Positions 1-7,883 of a DNA stretch of 64,000 nucleotides are shown piece by piece. The notes below the pieces were generated by a model, which did no database searches, was not told the DNA's origin, and was given only the letters and a program-made list of their open reading frames with translations. The translations under genes and the position numbers were made by a program. How positions within the stretch are numbered: the first letter of the stretch is position 1; every line of letters begins with the position of its first letter. Source of the DNA: Fluviicola taffensis DSM 16823 (lineage in GTDB: Bacteria > Bacteroidota > Bacteroidia > Flavobacteriales_D > Crocinitomicaceae); contig NC_015321.1 in assembly GCF_000194605.1 (NCBI RefSeq), positions 2,790,001 through 2,854,000 of the forward strand. The letters are read 5' to 3'.

Positions 1-80
1 AGAATAAAATTATGGTTTTCTATTATTAGAATATTTGCAAAGACTTTGATATAGAAAATAGAAGGGAATGAACAAATGAG

Positions 81-3000
81 TTAACGAATAAGCGTCACAT
101 TTCCCTTGATTATTTTTTGTTCACCTTGAACACAAGTAGCTTCCAAATAATAATCATAAGTATCTGGTTTTAATAGTTTTCCTCTAAACGTTCCATCCCA
201 GCCACTATTTTGATCGGTTGTTTCAAATACCATTTCTCCCCAACGATCAAAGATTCGGAAAAGAATTTTGGTAGCAATGACACTTCGCACATAGAGAACA
301 TCATTCTCTAAATCACCATTTGGTGAAAAAGCATTTGGAATAAAAACATACGTTCGATCACAGACAACTTCCAGAACATTCACCTTTACAGATGCTGATT
401 TGGTGCAAATTCCATCGGTAATATTTACCGTGTAAATAGTTGTTTGAGGAGGTGTTGCTTCTGTGATTTGACCTAACGGGTTGGAGAGATTGGTTGGAGG
501 AATCCAAAAGTAAGAATAACCACTCGGAGATGCTGTCAGTGTGGATGCCCCTCCTGGAACAATGTATTCTGGATTTGCTTGAGCGTTCACCGCACCTGAA
601 ATAGTTCCAACAGTTACGTAAATTGAATCGCGATCAAAACAACCGTTTGAGCCACTTGCATCGACATATACCCATTGACTCGTTGGCGGATTTGCAATGA
701 CCACGTTTTGCTGACCAGTTGTAGTTAGAATATTCAGTGGGCTCCAAACATAATTGAAAGTGATACCAGGAACGTTTATGTTAGCAGTTAATGTGGTTGG
801 ATCATTGAGACAAATAGAGTCATTTCCGCTGATGACCAAACTTCCACCCACGAAATAAACGGTCACACTATCAATTTTTGAACAGGCAGCATTTCCTGCG
901 TTGATATAATAGGTTGTCGTTTGCGAAGGTGTTACAGTTAGAGTAGAATCAGCTACTGAAACATTCAGGGTATCTGTAAATTGGCTATTTGTTGACCAAA
1001 TGAAATAATCTGCAGAACCACTTGAATTTGCAGTGAAAGTCATTGGTAAAGGAGAACAAAGAATGGTGTCATTTGAAACCGAAAGTTGAATATCCGGAAG
1101 TACTGTTATGGTAATTTGATTCGTGTCTGTAATTAAGCATATAGAATCGGTTACCCGCAGTTTAACAATGTAAACTCCTGGATCAGTATAAGTAACTGTT
1201 GGTGAGAAGACTGTTGAAGTTGTTCCATTACCGAGATCCCATTCATAGGAATCAGATGGGGAGCTTGTATTAGTAAGTGTAACTGTGTAATCTTCACATC
1301 CTCCTAAACCACTTGGGTTAAATTCTGCTTTAGGAAGAAGCTGGAAATCAAATTTAAAGACGATGTTGTTGCAGTTGGAACTGAGATTTTGGTTTGACCA
1401 GGCATTTGGAGTAGTGGGAAAATCACTATATCCCTGACATCCTCCACAGACACTTTGGTAAACAACACCATTTTTATCAAAACGGGAAGTTCCTCCGTCC
1501 ACGTGTTCCTGCGCCTGTCCGCCACCCAAATAACTACCGTAAAGCAAGCCAGAGAAATCTCTTTTGTAAACGAACAAATAGAAGTTAAATCCGTCACCTG
1601 AACTGGATTGATAGGCATCCGAACTGACCGGCATTCCGCTTAATGGGTTGGCTTGTAAAATGCTAGCTCCCCAACCGGAAACGTACATATTACCGCAAAT
1701 ATCAACCAGGAATGCTGCCGGAGAAATATTGATGTTCGGGCTTCCATTTCCGAAGACAGTGGAATTTAAGACGGTCGTTAAGTTTGGATTTAATTTTGCG
1801 ATAAACTGGCTGCTGTTGGGATAACTCTGAGAGTTAATTACCGGGAAATTACCACCAACAGATTGTCCTAAAATAAAAATTTCATCGTTGCGGTTTATTT
1901 CAACAAAGAAAGCCTGATCGTACTGATTGGCGCCGATATATGTGCTTTGTATCAACGTTTGACCGTTAGGAGTGAGTTTTCCTACAAAACCATCTGCTTT
2001 TCCACCCAAATAATTGGGATTCAATCCACCGGTGGTTCCAGGAATGTTAGTACTGGAAGTTCCTCCCGAAAAAACAATATTGTAGCTGGAATCAATTTTT
2101 ACGGAATAGCATGCGTCGTTATCTGTTCCCCCAAAATAGCTCGACCACAACATCGTGCTCAGGTTACTGGTCAATTTAAAAATAACACCATCCTGCTGAC
2201 CAGCTTTTGTTGGTTGAAAAGCATTCAGTACAGGGAAATTGTTTGATCGACTGGAGGACGCAATGAGACAGTTTCCTAAGGAGTCGAGCATGATCTCTCC
2301 TCTGAAATTGTCTCCGTAATTAGTGGTCAATGAATCATAATTATTCGCACCACTTTTCATATTTACCCCATCGTTGAGCGAACCTCCCACATAGGTTGAT
2401 GCAAGCAGGTTATGTCCATTGGCACTGATTTTTGAAACATAGATATCTGTTCCAGGTGAGTTGAAATGAACTCCGTTGCTTGTGAAGTTCGCTCCCGCTG
2501 CTCCGCCTGCATGTGTTGGCTGATAAGCATTGACCATTGGGAAGTTAGTGCTTGAAGTTGCTCCGTAGATATAAAGGTTGTTGTTTCGATCACAGATCAA
2601 ACTATGTGCTGTCTCTGTTCCCTGAGTTTGACTTCCTCCACCCAAAAAAGTGGTCCAGAGCATATCTTCGCCATCGGGTGAATATTTGGATACAAATACG
2701 TCTGTAATTCCGTACGTAGGATTACTTAATGCTGTAAAAGTGGATGTGATATCGTAGGCAGAATTATCCGGAGTAGGATAAGCATTGCCATAGATTGTTC
2801 CAGCAGAATAAGCAGTTCCATCGTAGCCATAAGTCGCGGTCATTCCAAAGTTATCTGAAGGAGATCCAGAATAGGTCGCGAATATTAAAACTGGATCAAT
2901 AATAATACTTGCGAGCGGATTGTACTTGCCAAGTTGAAAAGATAAGATGCTACCGTTTAATTTAAAAGCACAGAGAATTTCGGTGAGTTTTCCATTCAAA

Positions 3001-3620
3001 AGTTGATATGCAATCGGTTTTTGTTCAATTATTTCGCCCAAACTTGTTTTAAGGATCAAATCACCGTTTTTAGCAATTGAAATCTGCTGGAAATGGATGA
3101 GATCAATCTGAATGTTATTGATCGGACTTCCTGGTGAACACCACAATTCATACTTGAATTTTTCTGGTGTGTCAAAAACTTTCAAATCAATTCCGTTATA
3201 GAAATTCTTGAGTGTTACTTCGTTGAAACTTCTAACGTCTGAAGTCCATTTTGTGGAGTCATTTCCTAAGAAGTAATTGTAATAATAGGGCAGAGGCTTC
3301 TCTTTGATTATTTCATAAACCTCATTGGAATTTAGAAAATGGGCAGCCGATAATGCGCTTTTAATTTCTGTCGAAGTATCCGTACTGTTTCCAAGGTGTG
3401 CGCGTTTCATGGGGGAATAATCCCTTAAGTCATAGAGGAATCCGTGTTGCTGAACCCAAATATTGTTTCCTTGTGACTTGGATTGAAATAACACTTTTTC
3501 GGCCCATTGCCCTTTGTTTTCAATCAATGCATAATGTGTATTATGCTTGTGTTCGATCTCTTGAGCAAGAAATTGACCACCGAAAACAAGTCCAAAAAAC
3601 AAGAGTAACAATAGCTTCAT
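81..3620 (-). CDS. T9SS type B cargo: SBBP-repeat/PKD protein with gliding-motility C-terminal domain
   Basis: A predicted exported 1179-residue surface protein. A Sec signal peptide covers about residues 1-19. The N-terminal third resembles the domain that often precedes SBBP beta-propeller repeats in Bacteroidota. Repeats of the type S-T-Y-V-G-G and S-Y-F-G-G are visible near residues 322, 408, 493, 557 and 700. A PKD-like domain lies at about 775-850 (Y-E-W-D-L-G-N-G core). The last 90 residues (from FIPNAFSPNGD to the end) are the gliding-motility-associated C-terminal domain, a type B T9SS sorting signal. The protein is therefore expected to be exported by T9SS and attached to or released from the cell surface; the ligand is unknown. 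It is divergent from the DinB-fold gene. I see no clear terminator in bases 1-80. Confidence 0.88.
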   Translation of the reverse strand: MKLLLLLFFGLVFGGQFLAQEIEHKHNTHYALIENKGQWAEKVLFQSKSQGNNIWVQQHGFLYDLRDYSPMKRAHLGNSTDTSTEIKSALSAAHFLNSNEVYEIIKEKPLPYYYNYFLGNDSTKWTSDVRSFNEVTLKNFYNGIDLKVFDTPEKFKYELWCSPGSPINNIQIDLIHFQQISIAKNGDLILKTSLGEIIEQKPIAYQLLNGKLTEILCAFKLNGSILSFQLGKYNPLASIIIDPVLIFATYSGSPSDNFGMTATYGYDGTAYSAGTIYGNAYPTPDNSAYDITSTFTALSNPTYGITDVFVSKYSPDGEDMLWTTFLGGGSQTQGTETAHSLICDRNNNLYIYGATSSTNFPMVNAYQPTHAGGAAGANFTSNGVHFNSPGTDIYVSKISANGHNLLASTYVGGSLNDGVNMKSGANNYDSLTTNYGDNFRGEIMLDSLGNCLIASSSRSNNFPVLNAFQPTKAGQQDGVIFKLTSNLSTMLWSSYFGGTDNDACYSVKIDSSYNIVFSGGTSSTNIPGTTGGLNPNYLGGKADGFVGKLTPNGQTLIQSTYIGANQYDQAFFVEINRNDEIFILGQSVGGNFPVINSQSYPNSSQFIAKLNPNLTTVLNSTVFGNGSPNINISPAAFLVDICGNMYVSGWGASILQANPLSGMPVSSDAYQSSSGDGFNFYLFVYKRDFSGLLYGSYLGGGQAQEHVDGGTSRFDKNGVVYQSVCGGCQGYSDFPTTPNAWSNQNLSSNCNNIVFKFDFQLLPKAEFNPSGLGGCEDYTVTLTNTSSPSDSYEWDLGNGTTSTVFSPTVTYTDPGVYIVKLRVTDSICLITDTNQITITVLPDIQLSVSNDTILCSPLPMTFTANSSGSADYFIWSTNSQFTDTLNVSVADSTLTVTPSQTTTYYINAGNAACSKIDSVTVYFVGGSLVISGNDSICLNDPTTLTANINVPGITFNYVWSPLNILTTTGQQNVVIANPPTSQWVYVDASGSNGCFDRDSIYVTVGTISGAVNAQANPEYIVPGGASTLTASPSGYSYFWIPPTNLSNPLGQITEATPPQTTIYTVNITDGICTKSASVKVNVLEVVCDRTYVFIPNAFSPNGDLENDVLYVRSVIATKILFRIFDRWGEMVFETTDQNSGWDGTFRGKLLKPDTYDYYLEATCVQGEQKIIKGNVTLIR

Positions 3621-3670
3621 ACATGAAAGATATGAAAATGTTTAAAAAGGTTGCATTTTAGGGTATAACT

Positions 3671-3701
3671 TTTGTTAATCAATTTGCTCTGTTTATATTT
3701 G
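3671..3701 (+). promoter_or_regulatory. Bacteroidota-type promoter of the DinB-fold gene
   Basis: TTTG at 3671-3674, a 19-nt spacer and TATATTTG at 3694-3701 match the Bacteroidota -33/-7 consensus (TTTG, TAnnTTTG). The ATG at 3720 lies 18 nt downstream, so the leader would be short and has no evident Shine-Dalgarno sequence. Confidence 0.7.
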
Positions 3702-3719
3702 ATATAAATTCGAAGCATT

Positions 3720-4298
3720 ATGACAACTCAATGGGTCTTCAATGAAGTGGCTACTATTACCGAGAAAAATATCCATCACTTGAAATCCAAGTTTTCCAAG
3801 TATTCGGAAAGTCAAATGAATTGGAAACCGAATCCAACAACTTGGAGTTTAACGGAGATTTTTGCCCATTTGAATGCTTACGCCACATTCTATCATCGTG
3901 TTCTCAATGAGCGTATTGATGGAACACGGTTTCGAGTTCCAAGAATCAATTACACATCTTCTCCCTTGGGAAAATCTGCTTGGATGTCGATGAAATTGGG
4001 GAATGCACGGAATGTGAAACGGAAATTTAATGCACCAATCCAATACAATCCAACTGTAACAACCGGATTAGTAACAGGTAATGAGGTTGAATCACTCTTA
4101 GTTGGTCAAAAACAGTTCTTGGATATTATCGAAAAGTCAGTTTCTGTCAGCCTAAAGAAAGTCAAAGTTCCACTTTCGATGTCGAAATTGGTTCGATTGA
4201 GATTGGGGGATGCTTTGCTATTTGTAGCGTATCACAATGACCGACATTTGGAACAGGCTTTGAATTTGACTAAAAATTCTCAATTTCCTAAAAAGTGA
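3720..4298 (+). CDS. DinB superfamily protein
   Basis: A 192-residue protein with the four-helix DinB/YfiT-like fold signature: a W-S-L-T-E-I-F-A-H-L helix early in the protein and a V-A-Y-H-N-D-R-H-L-E-Q motif at the C-terminus, supplying the histidines that usually bind a divalent metal. Members include thiol-dependent S-transferases (bacillithiol or mycothiol type) and many of unknown role; they are unrelated to DNA polymerase IV, which is also called DinB. The stop codon overlaps the GTG start of the NlpC/P60 gene, so the two are almost certainly co-transcribed. The substrate is unknown. Confidence 0.8.
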   Translation: MTTQWVFNEVATITEKNIHHLKSKFSKYSESQMNWKPNPTTWSLTEIFAHLNAYATFYHRVLNERIDGTRFRVPRINYTSSPLGKSAWMSMKLGNARNVKRKFNAPIQYNPTVTTGLVTGNEVESLLVGQKQFLDIIEKSVSVSLKKVKVPLSMSKLVRLRLGDALLFVAYHNDRHLEQALNLTKNSQFPKK

Positions 4299-5050
4299 GT
4301 AGAATTCATGCATTTTGTAAAGCGAGCATTGCTCCAGTTCGAGCAGAAGCAAGCGATCGATCAGAACTAGTAACGCAATTGTTGTTTGGTGAATTGGTTG
4401 AAATTACGGAGGTACAAGACAATTGGCTGAAAATCCGTTCGTTTATGGATGGATATGAAGGTTGGATGGACCCAAAACAACTTCAAGACTTAAGGGAAAA
4501 AGAATTTTCTCGCTGGTTAGATGGACTGGTAGTTGAGCATTCCGAATTCCGAATAGTAGAAGGACCTGAGGGAAAACAAATTTTACCAAAGGGATTTTTT
4601 CGTCCGGCAGATGCGGATGAAACGTTTACGATTGGTAAATCAACCTATTCGTTTTTAAATGAGGAAGAAGAAATGCCAACTTCACGCATTGATTTTGCTC
4701 AAAGCTATTTGAACGCTCCTTATTTGTGGGGAGGAAAAACGATGTTTGGGGTTGATTGTTCGGGATTGATGCAGCAAGTTCACCGCGTTTTCAATTACCA
4801 ATTGCCAAGAGATGCTTCACAACAAGTAGAAATGGGGTTGGAGATTGATTTTGAAGACCGAGAAGCAGGTGATTTGGCTTTCTTTATTTCGGATTCAGGA
4901 ACGATTCATCATGTTGGTTTGTTGGTGAATAAAGATGAAATTATTCATGCTCACGGCTATGTGCGAATCGATGATTTTAATTCCCGAGGAATTATTCGAA
5001 AAATAGATGAAGTGAATTCACACAAATTACATTCGATCAAAAGACTCTAA
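4295..5050 (+). CDS. C40 (NlpC/P60) family peptidase with bacterial SH3 region
   Basis: A 251-residue putative peptidoglycan endopeptidase. The N-terminal half (about 5-110) looks like SH3b-type modules that bind cell wall. The C-terminal NlpC/P60 domain has the Cys nucleophile C155 in F-G-V-D-C-S-G and the catalytic His at H206 in I-H-H-V-G. The family cleaves D-gamma-glutamyl-diaminopimelate bonds. No signal peptide is visible from the GTG start, so the enzyme may work on cytoplasmic recycled muropeptides, as in YkfC-type enzymes, or be exported another way. The GTG start at 4295 overlaps the previous stop (GTGA), which supports both the start choice and translational coupling. Confidence 0.82.
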   Translation: MSRIHAFCKASIAPVRAEASDRSELVTQLLFGELVEITEVQDNWLKIRSFMDGYEGWMDPKQLQDLREKEFSRWLDGLVVEHSEFRIVEGPEGKQILPKGFFRPADADETFTIGKSTYSFLNEEEEMPTSRIDFAQSYLNAPYLWGGKTMFGVDCSGLMQQVHRVFNYQLPRDASQQVEMGLEIDFEDREAGDLAFFISDSGTIHHVGLLVNKDEIIHAHGYVRIDDFNSRGIIRKIDEVNSHKLHSIKRL

Positions 5051-5077
5051 AAGCAATGATAGTTTTTAGAATCAGAT

Positions 5078-5085
5078 TATATTTG
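5078..5085 (+). promoter_or_regulatory. -7 element of the glyA promoter
   Basis: TATATTTG matches the Bacteroidota -7 consensus. No convincing -33 element is present at the usual spacing. The leader to the glyA ATG would be about 105 nt, unusually long for this window, and contains the GTTCAA/TTGAAC hairpin element. Confidence 0.5.
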
Positions 5086-5100
5086 CGCACGAAAACCGAA

Positions 5101-5183
5101 GGTTTAAAAGTTCAATCGTTCAATCGTTCAATTTTGATCCGGTTAAGCTTTTTGAACCCTTTGAACTGTTTAAATTTTTGAAC
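5101..5183. repeat. Short-tandem-repeat-armed hairpin in the glyA leader
   Basis: Three copies of GTTCAA (5110-5115, 5118-5123, 5126-5131; 8-nt period) face three complementary TTGAAC copies (5152-5157, 5161-5166, 5178-5183). A TTTAAA also occurs on each side. The whole can fold into one hairpin or shift register between copies. It lies between the predicted promoter and the glyA start, so it should be transcribed as leader RNA. Confidence 0.65.
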
Positions 5184-5198
5184 TAAAAAAATATAAGA

Positions 5199-6473
5199 AT
5201 GAAACGCGATCAAGAAATATTTGACTTAATTATTGCAGAAAGACAGCGTCAAGAGCATGGTATTGAATTAATTGCATCTGAAAATTTCGTCTCTGATGAG
5301 GTAATGGAAGCAATGGGTTCTGTGTTGACAAATAAATATGCAGAAGGACTTCCTGGAAAGCGCTATTACGGTGGATGTGAAGTGGTTGACAAAGTAGAGC
5401 AATTGGCAATTGATCGTTTGTGTAAATTATTTGGAGCGACTTGGGCAAATGTGCAACCACATTCGGGGGCGCAAGCAAATGCGGCTGTTTTCTTGGCGTG
5501 TTTAAAACCAGGAGATAAAATTTTAGGGTTCGATTTGTCTCATGGTGGACATTTAACACACGGATCTTCGGTAAATTTTTCTGGAAAATTATACGACCCA
5601 CATTTCTATGGTGTAAGTCAAGAAACTGGACAAGTGGATTATGACATGATGGAAGAAGTGGCGAAACGCGAAAAACCAAAAATGATTATTTGTGGTGCAT
5701 CCGCTTATTCCAGAGATTGGGATTATGCACGCATTCGCAAAATTGCAGATGAGGTTGGAGCTCTCATTTTAGCAGATATTTCTCATCCAGCAGGATTGAT
5801 TGCAGCAGGATTATTGAATGATCCTTTGGATTATTGTCACATTGTTACTACTACGACTCACAAAACATTGCGTGGCCCTCGTGGAGGTGTCATCATGATG
5901 CGTAATAATTTCGACAATCCATTTGGTTTGAAATGGAACAACGGAAACCCGAAATCAATGGGGGCTTTGTTGGATGCAGCAGTGTTTCCAGGAATTCAAG
6001 GTGGACCATTGGAGCACGTAATCGCAGCAAAAGCAGTCGCATTTGGAGAAGCGTTATCAGACGGATACAAAATATACATGACTCAAGTGAAAAAGAATGC
6101 TGCATTGATGGCGGATGAATTCATGAAATTGGGGTATAAAATCATTTCTGGAGGAACAGACAATCACAGCATGCTAATCGATTTACGATCAAAAGGAGTA
6201 ACTGGAAAAGATGCAGAAAACAACTTGGTTTTGGCAGATATCACGGTGAACAAGAACATGGTTCCTTTCGATACAGAATCTCCATTCATCACTTCCGGAA
6301 TTCGTGTTGGAACATCTGCAATTACATCCAGAGGAATTAAAGAAACAGAAATCCCAACAATCGTAAAATTGATTGACCGTGTATTGATGAACATTGGCGA
6401 CGAAGAAACGATTCACAAAGTACGTTCCGAGGTGAATGCACTAATGAGTGCAAGACCTTTGTTTACGTGGTAA
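5199..6473 (+). CDS. glyA: Serine hydroxymethyltransferase
   Basis: A 424-residue PLP enzyme that converts serine and tetrahydrofolate into glycine and 5,10-methylene-tetrahydrofolate, the main source of one-carbon units, in the cytoplasm. It begins with the typical [17 protein letters not shown] segment, has the G-K-R-Y-Y-G-G motif, and carries the Schiff-base lysine K222 in [14 protein letters not shown]. Length is full for the family (about 420). It appears monocistronic: a long leader precedes it and a perfect palindrome follows 15 nt after the stop. Confidence 0.98.
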   Translation: MKRDQEIFDLIIAERQRQEHGIELIASENFVSDEVMEAMGSVLTNKYAEGLPGKRYYGGCEVVDKVEQLAIDRLCKLFGATWANVQPHSGAQANAAVFLACLKPGDKILGFDLSHGGHLTHGSSVNFSGKLYDPHFYGVSQETGQVDYDMMEEVAKREKPKMIICGASAYSRDWDYARIRKIADEVGALILADISHPAGLIAAGLLNDPLDYCHIVTTTTHKTLRGPRGGVIMMRNNFDNPFGLKWNNGNPKSMGALLDAAVFPGIQGGPLEHVIAAKAVAFGEALSDGYKIYMTQVKKNAALMADEFMKLGYKIISGGTDNHSMLIDLRSKGVTGKDAENNLVLADITVNKNMVPFDTESPFITSGIRVGTSAITSRGIKETEIPTIVKLIDRVLMNIGDEETIHKVRSEVNALMSARPLFTW

Positions 6474-6488
6474 ATAGTAATTAAATCA

Positions 6489-6536
6489 GTTAAAACACGT
6501 AGGGGCGCGATTAATCGCGCCCCTACGTGTTTTAAC
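6489..6536. terminator. Perfect 48-bp palindrome, shared terminator of convergent genes
   Basis: Bases 6489-6512 are the exact reverse complement of 6513-6536, with no loop. The core is GGGGCGCGATTAATCGCGCCCC. It separates glyA (+) from the small minus-strand gene at 6551-6955, so a bidirectional terminator is the simplest role. The core resembles the 24-bp palindrome at 7254-7277. Confidence 0.7.
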
Positions 6537-6550
6537 AAAATAGATTTTGT

Positions 6551-6955
6551 TTATGCTCTGCTGCAAAGTGCGTCCCACGTTGTCCAGAACTGGGCATTGA
6601 TTGCTCCCGGCGCCGGGTTGGTACTGTCTGCAACGATACCAACCATGGATGAACAATTGCTGTTGCATCCGATTTGATTCGTACTTCCTTGCTGAGCAGG
6701 GATTGCACGCCATGTACCTGTTGAACCACTTAGTAATTCTACCTGAATATCAAAAATACCGGAAAGATTTGGTGTTTGAATTTGTTTGGTTGGATCCTCA
6801 CTTGAAATAGAATCGCTCCAATTTCCTTGTGAAAAAGTTACTTTCCAGGTCGTGATCATTTTCGCCGTGTCATTCTGTGGCGATAAATAAACCCAAAATT
6901 GTGCACCGTTACCCAATTGGATACTTGCAGGTGCGTTTGCATTAAATGTTGTCAT
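6551..6955 (-). CDS. Hypothetical protein, probable all-beta, 134 aa
   Basis: I do not recognise this protein. It is 134 residues with no signal peptide or membrane segment, rich in Ser, Thr, Gln, Asn and Trp. Alternating hydrophobic stretches (F-W-V-Y-L, W-K-V-T-F, F-D-I-Q-V-E-L) suggest a beta-sandwich. Three cysteines sit in the C-terminal third (C-N-S-N-C and a terminal C-S). The absence of an export signal plus a binding-module-like composition resembles small secreted or particle-associated proteins, but nothing identifies a function. It is flanked by two related palindromes and by a GC-rich structured spacer upstream, so it may be a recently gained cassette. The reading frame is intact. 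Confidence 0.6.
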   Translation of the reverse strand: MTTFNANAPASIQLGNGAQFWVYLSPQNDTAKMITTWKVTFSQGNWSDSISSEDPTKQIQTPNLSGIFDIQVELLSGSTGTWRAIPAQQGSTNQIGCNSNCSSMVGIVADSTNPAPGAINAQFWTTWDALCSRA

Positions 6956-7250
6956 AGTGAATAGTATGTGAATGCGTCTTCGCTTTAGCTTCAGCGCAAG
7001 TGTTGTGGTTCCTACTCTCAGGCTTTTCGGAAAACGCCCCCCTGTAATCCTATCGGGGCAGGCTGTTTTTTAGCGTGATTTGCTGACTCCACGCCACATT
7101 TCCATTTCCTTTCTTCGGACCCGGCCGAGTCCGTCTGAAAGGCAAATAGCGAATAGTGTGAAGCGAATGTAACTTGTTTTTACAGAAGGAAGATTGTTGT
7201 TTGTCACGAGTCGGGTGATTGATGTCATGAACGGATTAAATGATCGCATA
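6956..7250. other. Gene-free, GC-rich structured spacer
   Basis: No credible ORF. Bases about 6979-7167 are clearly richer in G+C than their surroundings and contain possible hairpins: CTTTC..CGGAC facing GTCCG..GAAAG around 7109-7141, and a C-rich/G-rich pair around 7036-7062. Short inverted ends TTCGCTT (6979-6985) and AAGCGAA (7161-7167) bracket it. It could be an unrecognised small RNA or a degenerate non-autonomous mobile element; no integron attC core site was found. Confidence 0.4.
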
Positions 7251-7277
7251 AAAAAGGACGCAATTAATTGCGTCCTT
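7251..7277 (-). terminator. 24-bp perfect palindrome, terminator of the 108-aa gene
   Basis: AAGGACGCAATT at 7254-7265 is followed directly by its reverse complement at 7266-7277. On the minus strand the stem is followed by a run of T residues, giving a good intrinsic terminator for the gene at 7305-7631. On the plus strand a T run also follows after AC. It is related to the 48-bp palindrome at 6489. Confidence 0.75.
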
Positions 7278-7304
7278 ACTTTTTTGTTTATCTATAATTT
7301 CGTT

Positions 7305-7631
7305 CTATTTTGCCAAAAGCTTTGCAGAAACTTTATAAGCTGCTGTAAACGTAAGTCCTTTTTGTTGTGTTGAAAAAGTGAGTAATGCTTTTTTGTACCA
7401 TGCTGCATCCGTGGCTTTCTTTTTGAAATGCTCGTGAATTTCAATATCGTATAAAACACCATCAAGCCATGCCTGAATTTCATAGATTCCAATACCAAAG
7501 TATTCTGCGCGTTGAAGTACGATTGCGAAATCCCATTCATTGAAATGAATATTTTCTGCCTTGTCGAACCCATCGTTCATGTTTTTCAAATCATTAAATA
7601 CTTTTTGTTCTAAGAATTCAACCTGCTCCAT
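7305..7631 (-). CDS. Hypothetical protein, 108 aa
   Basis: I do not recognise this protein. It is a 108-residue soluble, mostly helical sequence with charged and aromatic residues and no signal peptide, membrane segment or cysteine. The start M-E-Q-V-E-F at 7631 is the first in-frame ATG. A second, shorter frame on the same strand (7292-7573) overlaps it, but this one has the more protein-like composition. It is followed at once by a palindromic terminator, so it is probably monocistronic. Confidence 0.65.
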   Translation of the reverse strand: MEQVEFLEQKVFNDLKNMNDGFDKAENIHFNEWDFAIVLQRAEYFGIGIYEIQAWLDGVLYDIEIHEHFKKKATDAAWYKKALLTFSTQQKGLTFTAAYKVSAKLLAK

Positions 7632-7699
7632 ATTGCGTGTAAAAAATTTTGGCTAAGGTACGCAGAATTAAGAAAGGGAACGGAAATTTTTCCGCCTCA

Positions 7700-7795
7700 C
7701 TACTCGTTTTTATCCAGTATTGTTCTCTTTCTAATTTTTTCAATGCTCGTTACTATAAAACACAACAGACCAAAAAATATTCCCGATGATGCCAA
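7700..7795 (-). pseudogene. Possible remnant or very small membrane peptide
   Basis: A short open frame reads from a TTG at 7795 to a TAG at 7700-7702. It encodes a hydrophobic stretch (G-I-F-F-G-L-L-C-F-I-V) followed by a charged tail (I-E-K-I-R-K-R), the pattern of the last transmembrane helix of a larger protein. No ATG and no upstream extension beyond about 7822 is available. This could be a decayed gene end or chance. Confidence 0.2.
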
Positions 7796-7823
7796 TTGAG
7801 ATTTTGATAGATTTCCGGATAAC

Positions 7824-7863
7824 TAAAAAAAAGGGACAATCCGCCACAGCGAATCATCCCTTT
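7824..7863 (-). terminator. Intrinsic terminator of the FN3/T9SS gene
   Basis: On the minus strand AAAGGGA (7863-7857) pairs with TCCCTTT (7836-7830), with extra partial pairing in a 20-nt loop, and is followed by a long T run (7831-7824). It lies 20 nt after the stop of the gene at 7884-11420. Confidence 0.7.
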
Positions 7864-7883
7864 CCCGTTAATTATAATTCTTC

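Noticed and set aside
1304-2593. Short frames on both strands within the type B T9SS gene
   Set aside because: All overlap a long, well-supported coding sequence with clear domains; they are shadows.
5230-5679. 149-residue minus-strand frame inside glyA
   Set aside because: Antisense shadow of glyA with no family features and no promoter.
6979-7167. Integron attC site next to a gene cassette
   Set aside because: No GTTRRRY/RYYYAAC core sites could be found; only the hairpin character is similar.
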